Below are positions 10,301-17,323 of a DNA stretch of 64,000 nt, piece by piece. The notes under the pieces are model-generated. The model searched no databases and had not been told where the DNA came from. It saw nothing but the letters and a program-made list of their open reading frames with translations. Made by a program: the position numbers and the translations under genes. Positions within the stretch are counted from its first letter, which is position 1, and each line of letters opens with the position of its first letter. The DNA lies in NCBI GenBank assembly GCA_028871815.1, contig JAGWMJ010000004.1, positions 248,001-312,000 of the forward strand, given 5' to 3'. The stretch comes from Armatimonadota bacterium (GTDB taxonomy: Bacteria; Armatimonadota; Chthonomonadetes; Chthonomonadales; Chthonomonadaceae).

Positions 10301-10742
10301 AGCGATCTACTTTTCGCCGACGCCGGTTCAGTTGCTTTTCGAGTGCGAGCAGTTTCTACATCTTGGCCACGCCAGGGCATCTGCAAATCCGCTCTGCAGC
10401 CCAGGTACCGGTGCAACGTGTGTCCGCCTGAAACCTGGCGATGCCATCTCCACATCGGTAAGCGTGGATCAAGCCGGCCTCTACCGCGTGTTCACGCGTT
10501 GCATCCGTAACGGCCAGCCTGTCGCTGTAGACGTATCCATTGATGGCTCGCCGCTGCAGCCACTCAATCGGCTTGCCGGCGCCACCATGCTCAGCGGTAT
10601 GCTCAAATTGACGCGTGGCCCACACACCATCACGGTTCGGCCTTACGCCGGAAAGCAGGTGCTGGCGGACTTTGTTGCCCTGAGCGATGACGCGAACGTG
10701 GCTGGTTACGCGTTTGCACTCCGGACACCACCGTTAGATTAG
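7314..10742 (+). CDS. Large exported GH42-like glycoside hydrolase
   Basis: A 1142-residue protein with an N-terminal signal peptide (WVPIALSAVCISAYLF). It reads as a beta-sandwich (about 30-200), a TIM-barrel-like region (about 220-590), and a domain beginning VDVAMFYPAEAQ at residue 601 that resembles the glutamine-amidotransferase-like trimerisation domain of GH42 beta-galactosidases (ILVLWQGTRC, WVNQGGVLMAYDFG). A C-terminal sandwich (FECEQFLHLGHARAS onward) looks like a CBM6/35-type binding module. GDYGEAGFF near residue 363 may hold an acidic catalytic residue, but I cannot assign the pair. It may degrade plant or microbial polysaccharide. It converges with the GHL15-like gene 14 bases away. 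Confidence 0.65.
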   Translation: MRIWVPIALSAVCISAYLFDQHTAAAVVPQGANPPSGWSWIWAAGKGPSPDTIFCRTHFRVPQQIHSVRLLITADSTYTAWIDGASQPAASGHDWSLVNRYDITASVRPGDNLLCVEATSGRTQGGLIFAITGSIHGSRVTLAASGDTVRASRRVPAIWRAVQTDDSQWPVAAVVAPAGGGPWKTLQAAPATDYTHLAPVWDIRNGDKPGVDPYSADRTDGQRMLLSASVAPVPEMQLLAAVGFTLFQSDSDHLSTEETSPGHWDWQRQLAESRAAHGLGLDWAYFEHEAFPPPWARNAPGFVPISCLEHNQPVEAWSPWAPAWADFIDRGYTALGAAFTGPTAPATSRKPTLNALCVGIHGDYGEAGFFTGARVSVPIQRDDWLKRFGNLHDHLGWWCNDPDARADFQKSMIAKYAGIKSLDAAWKRDWTAPAQIAYPVGEKAVTNREWLDFTGWYSEAIIHAIDLNVAAARRAFPHTLLMVPAGLADENPRGGADLSQIVKEASTLGVTVRSTHGGFRPFAENASTMFGRLGSACRFYGVPFWSEPPGIISPRHEVARIFEALSQGCTGYFDWSSNAVAASEVYYRYGSLLTIDKPVVDVAMFYPAEAQRTRPDEGYAPLFARACAFLRDAANFDLVDDRMVDDGCLSKYRILVLWQGTRCGDATLLRIRDWVNQGGVLMAYDFGKIEDFDGSTKWFHDLFGYVQQLAPAHVTDVYSGAVPDQYRIAVADGAMSPYLSGNWMAPETVEGMSRRWISSGATVRVPVVPEQKYIIAIRAWVPPSAATLKRQLLINGRIIGDLEATGDVTYRFLVSSDALVDHPLTDVTFRCETFARPGGMPGAPAENVSMAIAWVQMIRFGTAETVDSGPPPGSIVRELDMQRLATDWAQRYGKGLTIYFPANRDNIDGFIEVVRHVIYHLSALLPGSRDALPFDTGYDGVYATLFPDRVLFYNSTAEPVSRTVTVPRALFAQWRGVVQTPDTDSWKLDIAPYGLAAIYFSPTPVQLLFECEQFLHLGHARASANPLCSPGTGATCVRLKPGDAISTSVSVDQAGLYRVFTRCIRNGQPVAVDVSIDGSPLQPLNRLAGATMLSGMLKLTRGPHTITVRPYAGKQVLADFVALSDDANVAGYAFALRTPPLD

Positions 10743-10756
10743 CGCCAGCCGCATGC

Positions 10757-12085
10757 TTACGGGCGCTTCTCGGGCTTAGGCGCCTGCGGAATGAAGAGCA
10801 GAATCGCGCCGGAATGGGGAGGAAGCACAACCTGATGGACTACCGGCCCGGTCGGTAGGCGCATGCCGCCGGCCAGGTCCACCGTCACGGTTCGGCCGTC
10901 GCTCGAGTTTACGTAGACTGCGCCAAACTCGAAGGCACGGCGCCAAACACCGCCACCGATACCGATCACCTGGTGTCGCTCCTGAATCGCGGCGCCAAGC
11001 GGGGCGTTAAACCAGGCTGAGTTGCGCTTGATTTCGTTTTGAAACACGCTGAGGTCGAGACCGGCGTCCACAGCCTGGCCCGGGGCTAGCGGCATTGGCT
11101 GAAACACAAAGCGTGAGCTCCTGCGGGCAACCAGCAGGTAACTGGCAAGTGCATACACAAGTTCGCGTGTGTTGCGATAGGCGGCGTCGGCGATGAATAC
11201 CTGGCCGCTCTTGGCAGCCCGGTCGGCTGCCTCCATCTCCACCTCCCAGTCAGCTTCCGGCAGCGGTGCGTTGGCCCAGTACGGCCGAACCCATCCTTCG
11301 GCCCAACAGCCGTCCATCTCAGGATAGAACTCGTCCCATAAGCGCCCGCGCAGGTTTCGCTCCGATGCCGCGCCGGCAATCGGCAGGGTTGCCTGGCCCA
11401 CCAACAAGTCGAATCCGGCGGAGGATGGCGCCAGAAGGTAGTATCCGCGATCATAAGTCGCTCGTAGAAAGTCTGCTGTCGCGCGGATGAGATCGGCGCG
11501 ACCATCGTAGTGCAGCAGGTGAGACGGCACGTAAGTATTGCCGATCGGCAGATCGGCTGCGACCACGCCCTGCGCGCCGGTCTGCTGCATGAGCCGGATC
11601 GCGCGTGCCTTCCAGAACGCTTCCCAAGCCGGGAGCGTGTAGTCCATCCAATGACCCTTTGGGGCAAGGTACGGTACGGGTTTACCGTTCTGCCCAAGCA
11701 ACTGCCACTTCTTCATCGCCGGCTGCCAGTCGCCGACCATACCCATGGCCGACGAGTCCTCGCTGTTCGAACTGGCATGCAGGTAGAGCAGCGGCGTAAA
11801 CGCCGGGTGCGCCCGTACCGCTGGTGCGAATGCCCCGGGCGGGAGCAGCTGCGGTGGAATCGCGATAACATCACAATTATTCGCCAGCCATGTCAGCTTT
11901 GTGGCGGAGAGCAGACGGTCAAACGGTTGATCGCCGAGGCCGTGCAAGAAAACGCCGCCGAGGCGCACTGGGCTGTCTGGCCGTACCAACTCCGTGATGT
12001 GGAGGGGAGGCGAGGAGGGTTTGGGCGCTTGAGCAGCGGCGCGTTGAGCGCCGGCGAACGCAGCAAGGAGCAGGGCTATTGCCAG
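10757..12085 (-). CDS. Putative GHL15-type glycoside hydrolase, non-canonical start
   Basis: About 440 residues with a signal-peptide-like stretch (LAIALLLAAFAGAQRAAAQ). The rest resembles the hypothetical glycosyl hydrolase family 15 (GHL15) TIM barrels: VFLHGLGDQPFDRLL, GAQGVVAADLPIGNTY, and DEFYPEMDGCWAEGW with acidic residues. It probably hydrolyses an extracellular sugar chain; the assignment rests on remembered family features. No ATG, GTG or TTG precedes the signal peptide closely. A CTG at 12085, or an ATA at 12079 overlapping the upstream TAG, are the nearest candidates, and an ATG lies far upstream within the neighbouring gene. It follows two DUF6785-type genes and is likely in their operon. 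Confidence 0.6.
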   Translation of the reverse strand: MAIALLLAAFAGAQRAAAQAPKPSSPPLHITELVRPDSPVRLGGVFLHGLGDQPFDRLLSATKLTWLANNCDVIAIPPQLLPPGAFAPAVRAHPAFTPLLYLHASSNSEDSSAMGMVGDWQPAMKKWQLLGQNGKPVPYLAPKGHWMDYTLPAWEAFWKARAIRLMQQTGAQGVVAADLPIGNTYVPSHLLHYDGRADLIRATADFLRATYDRGYYLLAPSSAGFDLLVGQATLPIAGAASERNLRGRLWDEFYPEMDGCWAEGWVRPYWANAPLPEADWEVEMEAADRAAKSGQVFIADAAYRNTRELVYALASYLLVARRSSRFVFQPMPLAPGQAVDAGLDLSVFQNEIKRNSAWFNAPLGAAIQERHQVIGIGGGVWRRAFEFGAVYVNSSDGRTVTVDLAGGMRLPTGPVVHQVVLPPHSGAILLFIPQAPKPEKRP

Positions 12086-14103
12086 AACTGGTACGTTGGC
12101 AGTCCGCGAATGATGCCGAAAATGTTCAACAGGCTGCCGACCGTAAACTGACCCAGCATCAGGCCCACGAAGAATGGAAGCGCCCGATGAAACCCGCGTC
12201 TGCCACCGTAACGCAAGATCAGCGACTTGAATATCCAGGCCAGGAATAGCGGTCCCCATACCAGGTTGATCTCCCACGAAGAGGTTACGGCAAAAGCCAG
12301 CGGATGCAGTGGCCACCACGGAAATCGCGTACGGAGCCACTGCAGCAGAAACGCGATACCGAAACCAACGCAGATCGCCATGAACTGCTGGAAGTTTCCG
12401 TGAGCGGGTGTGTTGAGCCAGCCCTGCAACTGATCATACGACTCGGATCCAAAGGTAAGTTTGGACTTAGCCTCAGCTCCGTAGTGATACATCAAGAAAA
12501 GCATTGCCCAGAATGCGATGAAAATGGCTAACGTACTTAAGACGACCATAGCGATATGCCACCGCCGATAGTCACTTCGCGTCTGCTCGGCCATCTTGTA
12601 CGCTTCCAGCTGCTGCGGCATGGCGTGGCCGCGATAGGCGCGGTTAAACCAGAAGTAGAGTGACATTACCGTCAGGTTAGAGGTACTGAATACTTTTGTG
12701 CCGCCGACGCGTGTCAGCACCTGGTCAGGGCCCGTAAAGTGCAGATCGTGAATTGGCGTGCCGAGCTCCGCCCGCATTCGTGTAATCGCGACGGCAAGCG
12801 CGAAGTACATCACGAAGAAGGCAATTGCAAGCCACCATGACATGCCGAGGATCATTGAGTAGATCACGAGACCACTGAAGCCAATCACGATTCCGACAAT
12901 TGCCCACCGGTAACGCATGGGCTCCAGCGAGTCGTCCAGTGGCGACGGTCGGCCCAGGGCACATAGAACCACATCCCGCAAGTACCGGCGGCTGATCCAG
13001 ATCGCGAAGAAGCAAAACGACATGTAGGCGCCGAACGACTGGCTTTGCGTATACGGAAAAAGCGGGTCGTGATCCAGGGCCAGAGCTACAGCCGCCACAT
13101 CCTCCATCTTCCACATCCAGTAGAAGAACACGCACGAGAAGAGAAAGTCGAGTGGCATAAACATGCCCAGGCCGATCATGAACGGATAAAACGATATCGG
13201 CGTCCATCCGATGGCGTTCCACGGCTTGCTGGTTACAAACTGCCCAATGTCGGTGAAGCTCTGGCCAAAGCCGGGCGTCAGCACCGTTGGAACCGACGGA
13301 TAGTAGTAGTTGATGCTGTTGATAATGTCGATGCCGGCCGCTATAGCGAAGCCGATCCAGAAAAGCCGATTTCGAAACAGGCCGCCAGTCTGAAATGCCG
13401 CGGGGTTGGTAATAATCAACGGCACCTGTACGATTGGGTAGGTCAGTCGTTCATGATCCGTCCACTGCTTCCGCAGAATAGCGTTGATGCAGATAAACAC
13501 CCATAGCAGGAGTGCCACGAAGCCGGTCCAGATAAGAACTACCGGCAGCCATGCGCGCACATATTTGACCCGCCAAATCGTGTCGTTTCCGGTGTAGTAG
13601 GTCTTATAGATCGCCGGATTGGTAACGAAAAAGTGGGGGTTGAGATGCGGGATAATGAGGTGCAGCCAGTTGTTTGAGGCACTCGCATGCTTGTAGGGCC
13701 AACTGAGCATTGGGACGAGAATCTCGAGGAAGTCGTGGCCGCCGACGCATGAGCCGATGCAAAGGATGGCGTACACCAAAAGCAGCTCTGCGCGCGTAAG
13801 TGGGGTCAGGCGCGTTTTGCATGCCACCAGCTGGTTCAGGCAAGTGAACACGAAGAGCAGAAAGACGGTATTGAAGAGAATGGAGATGGTGGTGGGATGG
13901 GCGGAGTACCGCACGACCTCCATCTGCATGACCCAATAGGAGTTGAGAGGCAGCAGAACAACACAGATTGCAGCCGAGCGCCACGTCAGCGCGCGGGTAA
14001 ACCGTCGAGGCGCCGATGGCGTGGCGCCGGCTGTAACCGGGCTTTCCGTCCAATTCGAGCCGGTCTCTTGGCGATGTACGGTCATACGGTACGCAGGATC
14101 CAA
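12076..14103 (-). CDS. DUF6785-type polytopic membrane protein (copy B)
   Basis: A 675-residue integral membrane protein with at least a dozen hydrophobic segments. A short polar N-terminus precedes the first membrane helix (AAICVVLLPLNSYWVMQME). Internal phrases such as NAILRKQWTDHERLTYPI and RMRAELGTP recur almost identically in the next gene upstream, so the two are paralogues. The family is known from Armatimonadota and Planctomycetota genomes near glycosidases, without a proven role; transport of sugars or glycan handling is only a guess. The stop overlaps the putative start of the GHL15-like gene. Confidence 0.7.
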   Translation of the reverse strand: MDPAYRMTVHRQETGSNWTESPVTAGATPSAPRRFTRALTWRSAAICVVLLPLNSYWVMQMEVVRYSAHPTTISILFNTVFLLFVFTCLNQLVACKTRLTPLTRAELLLVYAILCIGSCVGGHDFLEILVPMLSWPYKHASASNNWLHLIIPHLNPHFFVTNPAIYKTYYTGNDTIWRVKYVRAWLPVVLIWTGFVALLLWVFICINAILRKQWTDHERLTYPIVQVPLIITNPAAFQTGGLFRNRLFWIGFAIAAGIDIINSINYYYPSVPTVLTPGFGQSFTDIGQFVTSKPWNAIGWTPISFYPFMIGLGMFMPLDFLFSCVFFYWMWKMEDVAAVALALDHDPLFPYTQSQSFGAYMSFCFFAIWISRRYLRDVVLCALGRPSPLDDSLEPMRYRWAIVGIVIGFSGLVIYSMILGMSWWLAIAFFVMYFALAVAITRMRAELGTPIHDLHFTGPDQVLTRVGGTKVFSTSNLTVMSLYFWFNRAYRGHAMPQQLEAYKMAEQTRSDYRRWHIAMVVLSTLAIFIAFWAMLFLMYHYGAEAKSKLTFGSESYDQLQGWLNTPAHGNFQQFMAICVGFGIAFLLQWLRTRFPWWPLHPLAFAVTSSWEINLVWGPLFLAWIFKSLILRYGGRRGFHRALPFFVGLMLGQFTVGSLLNIFGIIRGLPTYQFWQ

Positions 14104-14163
14104 CGAACCGATGCGCTGACCGAGGCCGCGAAGCCGGTACGTAGGTCGAAACGGAGCTGGTTG

Positions 14164-16212
14164 TTAACCCGGCGCGAAGTCGTACGTCCGGATGTTGATG
14201 TAACGGCCGTGGTTGAGCAAAACCGAGAGCAGGCTCCAGAACGCGCCAACGCCGTATTCACCGAGGATCACCCCGAACATGAATGGCATTACCTTGCGGT
14301 TCAGCTTGTAGCCGCCGTAGCGCAACACAAAGTACTTCACCACGCTTGCGATCAGCAGGCACGACCAGTAGTACTCGGCGCCGAAGTTCAACGATATGGC
14401 ATAACCTGCCGGGTGAAACGGCCACCAATCGTACCGCAGACGCATCAACATCATACCCATAGCCGCCAGAAAGCCGACCCCCAGCCATATCTGGCCCCAA
14501 AAATCGGGTCGCAGCGGGCTGCTGCTCCATGATTTGAGGTACTGGAACTGGGGCCAGTTGTGATCGGTCATCACGTTGACACCCGCTCCGTACTGCAAGT
14601 GCAGCGCGGCCCAAAAACTGGCAATACCGCCGACCAACATTGCCAGCATCATCGCCCCACCCATGCCGCGCATGCTCACACCTGCCTGCCGGCTCATTTT
14701 CATCGCCTCCAACTGGCACGGCATGGCATTACTGCGGTATCCGCGCCCAGAGAACCACCAGAACATGCCCATCATGCTCAGAGCCTGCATACCCACTCCA
14801 CCGGTACCGGCGAACAGAGTGAGCAAGAACGACCCGTTCATGTTGCCGGCCATTTCATGCGCCGGCGGACCTAGCTCTGCCCGCACTCTCGTGATCGCGA
14901 TGGAGAGCAGGAAAAAGAACCCGAAATAGCCCAGGATGATCGGCAGAGACATGCCGGCACGCATGCAAAACCAGGTAAGGAAGAGCCCGCCGGCGGCGAT
15001 ACCAATCAGTGCCGTTCGGTACGATAGCGGCTCGTCATGATCGCTCAGTTGGCTGCTGGCCGGATGCACCGCCTTGACCCATACAGCGTGCAGATGGTGG
15101 CGCGCGGTCCAGAGCGATGCTACCACGATAGCGAACCAGGCGCCAAATGCCTGCTGGCCGAGATACGGAAAGCTGCTGAGTTGACCGGGCTGAGTGCCAA
15201 TTGCCGCCGCCAGCACCAGCAGCGCCTTCTTGAACAGAAAGAAGAACCAGATTGAAAAGGAGAGGTCGAGCGGTAGAAAGTATCCAAGTGCGATCAGAAA
15301 TGGATAGAGTGGCAGTGGCAGCCAGCCGACGGCGTTCCAGGGCGGGGCGGTAAACAGCGCTCCGAGATCCCGGCCCGGTGCGTCGTGGCGGACGACGATG
15401 AGGGGCAGTGTGTGATAGAGAGTCGCGATCCCATTGTAGAGATCGAGACTTGCCGCCAGCGCGATGCCGATCCAAAGCGGGCGATTGCGAAAGAACTCCA
15501 GTCGACCGCCGCCTTCGGACAGCGCCATGGGAAGCTGGATTATCGGATAGGAGAGCCGCTCGTTATCCATCCACTGCTTACGGAGGATGACGTTGAGGCA
15601 GATCATCACGGTGCCGAGCGCCAGGATGAACAGGCACCAGATTGCCACCGGCGCCGCCCAGGCGTCCCATGCGGCGCGCGTGTAGAGAAGCTGTGAACCC
15701 AACCCTTCGTACAACGGCCGCAGCACGTTGATGTCCTTGACCATTGCCCACTTTGGAAAGTACCTGGTGAACGCATCCCAGCCCAGGCTGGGCTGCTCAT
15801 GCTGGAACCAGACTGGAAAGCCCTCCACGGCCGGTATTCCTAACTGAAGCGAGTCATGCCCGGCCAGCGCCGAACCAATCGTCATCATCACGTAGCATGT
15901 GATCAACTCGCCTTGTGTGAAGGCCTTCCGAGGGAAGAATCGCTTGAGTACGAAGATATTCACCAGCACCATGAGCAGGAGAAAGAAGACGGTATTCCAG
16001 AACAGCGACATCGCTGTGGCGTGATTGGTGTGCCAAATACCTTCAACCTCGATGATCCAGTAACAATTCACAAAGATCAGCAGCGTTCCGAGGAGCAAAA
16101 TCCGCGGCGTAACGGCGTCCGCCTGTAAGGGCGCAGTGTCGGAGGGTACGCCGTCTGGCGCCGGCGGCGATTGGGCCGAATGGGGTTGTGGAGGGGTGGC
16201 CGCTGGCTCCAG
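14164..16212 (-). CDS. DUF6785-type polytopic membrane protein (copy A), CTG start
   Basis: A 682-residue membrane protein, paralogue of the gene just downstream (shared NVILRKQWMDNERLSYPI and ITRVRAELGPPAHE). A TTG at 16098 would remove the segment before the first membrane helix. The frame, however, stays open upstream to 16216 and encodes a Pro-rich polar tail like the one in copy B. A perfect AGGAGG lies eight bases before a CTG at 16212, so I take CTG as the start. The function is unknown. Sixty bases separate it from copy B, consistent with one operon with the putative glycosidase. Confidence 0.7.
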   Translation of the reverse strand: MEPAATPPQPHSAQSPPAPDGVPSDTAPLQADAVTPRILLLGTLLIFVNCYWIIEVEGIWHTNHATAMSLFWNTVFFLLLMVLVNIFVLKRFFPRKAFTQGELITCYVMMTIGSALAGHDSLQLGIPAVEGFPVWFQHEQPSLGWDAFTRYFPKWAMVKDINVLRPLYEGLGSQLLYTRAAWDAWAAPVAIWCLFILALGTVMICLNVILRKQWMDNERLSYPIIQLPMALSEGGGRLEFFRNRPLWIGIALAASLDLYNGIATLYHTLPLIVVRHDAPGRDLGALFTAPPWNAVGWLPLPLYPFLIALGYFLPLDLSFSIWFFFLFKKALLVLAAAIGTQPGQLSSFPYLGQQAFGAWFAIVVASLWTARHHLHAVWVKAVHPASSQLSDHDEPLSYRTALIGIAAGGLFLTWFCMRAGMSLPIILGYFGFFFLLSIAITRVRAELGPPAHEMAGNMNGSFLLTLFAGTGGVGMQALSMMGMFWWFSGRGYRSNAMPCQLEAMKMSRQAGVSMRGMGGAMMLAMLVGGIASFWAALHLQYGAGVNVMTDHNWPQFQYLKSWSSSPLRPDFWGQIWLGVGFLAAMGMMLMRLRYDWWPFHPAGYAISLNFGAEYYWSCLLIASVVKYFVLRYGGYKLNRKVMPFMFGVILGEYGVGAFWSLLSVLLNHGRYINIRTYDFAPG

Positions 16213-16226
16213 GGTTCAAGCCTCCT
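16210..16226 (-). promoter_or_regulatory. Strong ribosome-binding site before a CTG start
   Basis: On the minus strand AGGAGG occupies 16226-16221, followed by an eight-base spacer and CTG at 16212-16210. The frame downstream is uninterrupted into the DUF6785-type gene. No ATG, GTG or TTG in that frame lies between here and 16098. Confidence 0.6.
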
Positions 16227-16306
16227 GTGCCGGTATTGGGTTGGAGGAGCAGGCTCCCGGTGGATTCAGCGCGCTCTCGGCATATACCTGCAAGGCAAGC
16301 GCAGCG

Positions 16307-17323
16307 CTAGGATTCCTGTAGACGAATGACGACCTTGCCGAAGTGCGAACCGCTCGCAAAATACTCGAACGCACGAACAGCCTCGTCAAATAGAAAGACC
16401 CTGTCAATACACGGGTGCATCGATGCCGCTTCCATAGCTCGATTGAGGCTCTGGAAATGCTCGCGCGAACCAACCCAAACGCCCTGGATCCGTACAGCCT
16501 TGTTGAGAACCGGTGTTAGATTGACCTCGCCGGTGATACCCGCGAGGGCGCCAATCAGTGAGATTGTGCCCCCGGGCGCCACCGCCTTGAGGGACTGTTC
16601 CAGCGTTCCGGACCCACCCAGTTCTACCACGTGATCAACACCGCCATCGCACATCTTTCTAACGGTCGACCCCCAATTCTCGTCTTCGGAGTAGTTGATC
16701 ACGGCATCCGAACCCAGGGATCGGGCACGGTCCAGTTTGGAACCGCTGCTGCTGGAAACCAGAACTCTTGCGCCGGCTTGGTGGGCCAACTGCAGCGCGA
16801 AAAGACTGACGCCGCCGGTACCCAGCGTTGCCACCCACTCTCCCGGCTGAATACAGCCGGAGCCAAACAACGCATTCCATGCCGTGACAGCCGCGCAGGG
16901 CAGGGCGGCCGTTTCCACGGCGTCCAGATGCGCCGGCGCCCGCACGACGCCGGCTGCCGGCAGCACGGCGTATTCACGGAGCATTCCCGGGAGCGGACCG
17001 CCGAGCGTTGCACGTGACGCCTCATGAGTCATTCGCCCGGAGGTCCATAGCGGCATAAAGCAGCCGGCCACTCTATCGCCAACCGACCAACCGGCGGTAC
17101 CAGGACCAACCGACGCGATGGTACCGGCGCCGTCGGAGAGCGGCACGAGTGGCAGCGGCTGTCTCGGATTGTACGCGCCCTGAACCATCCGCACGTCTCG
17201 GGAGTTCAGGCTGGCAGCCTCAATGCGAACGAGGACCTCGCCATAACCAGGTTCTGGAACGGTGGCTTCGGTGAAGTTGAGATGCTGAAATCCAAATCCG
17301 CCTGCAAGTTCAACCTGCCGCAT
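16307..17323 (-). CDS. Medium-chain (MDR) zinc-type/quinone oxidoreductase-like NAD(P)H dehydrogenase
   Basis: A 338-residue protein of the medium-chain dehydrogenase/reductase superfamily. The N-terminal GroES-like domain includes RIEAASLNSRDVRMVQGAY and LPLVPLSDGAGTIASVG. The cofactor domain has TLGTGGVSLFALQLAHQAGA and INYSEDENW; the residue set favours NADP(H). The structural zinc cysteine cluster of classical alcohol dehydrogenases is missing, so it resembles the quinone-oxidoreductase-like branch. The substrate is unknown. Its first bases overlap the end of the YfhO gene by 14 nt. Confidence 0.85.
   Translation of the reverse strand: MRQVELAGGFGFQHLNFTEATVPEPGYGEVLVRIEAASLNSRDVRMVQGAYNPRQPLPLVPLSDGAGTIASVGPGTAGWSVGDRVAGCFMPLWTSGRMTHEASRATLGGPLPGMLREYAVLPAAGVVRAPAHLDAVETAALPCAAVTAWNALFGSGCIQPGEWVATLGTGGVSLFALQLAHQAGARVLVSSSSGSKLDRARSLGSDAVINYSEDENWGSTVRKMCDGGVDHVVELGGSGTLEQSLKAVAPGGTISLIGALAGITGEVNLTPVLNKAVRIQGVWVGSREHFQSLNRAMEAASMHPCIDRVFLFDEAVRAFEYFASGSHFGKVVIRLQES

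Noticed and set aside
16098-16098. TTG as start of the DUF6785-type copy A
   Set aside because: It has no ribosome-binding site and would remove the polar tail that matches the paralogue in position and character.
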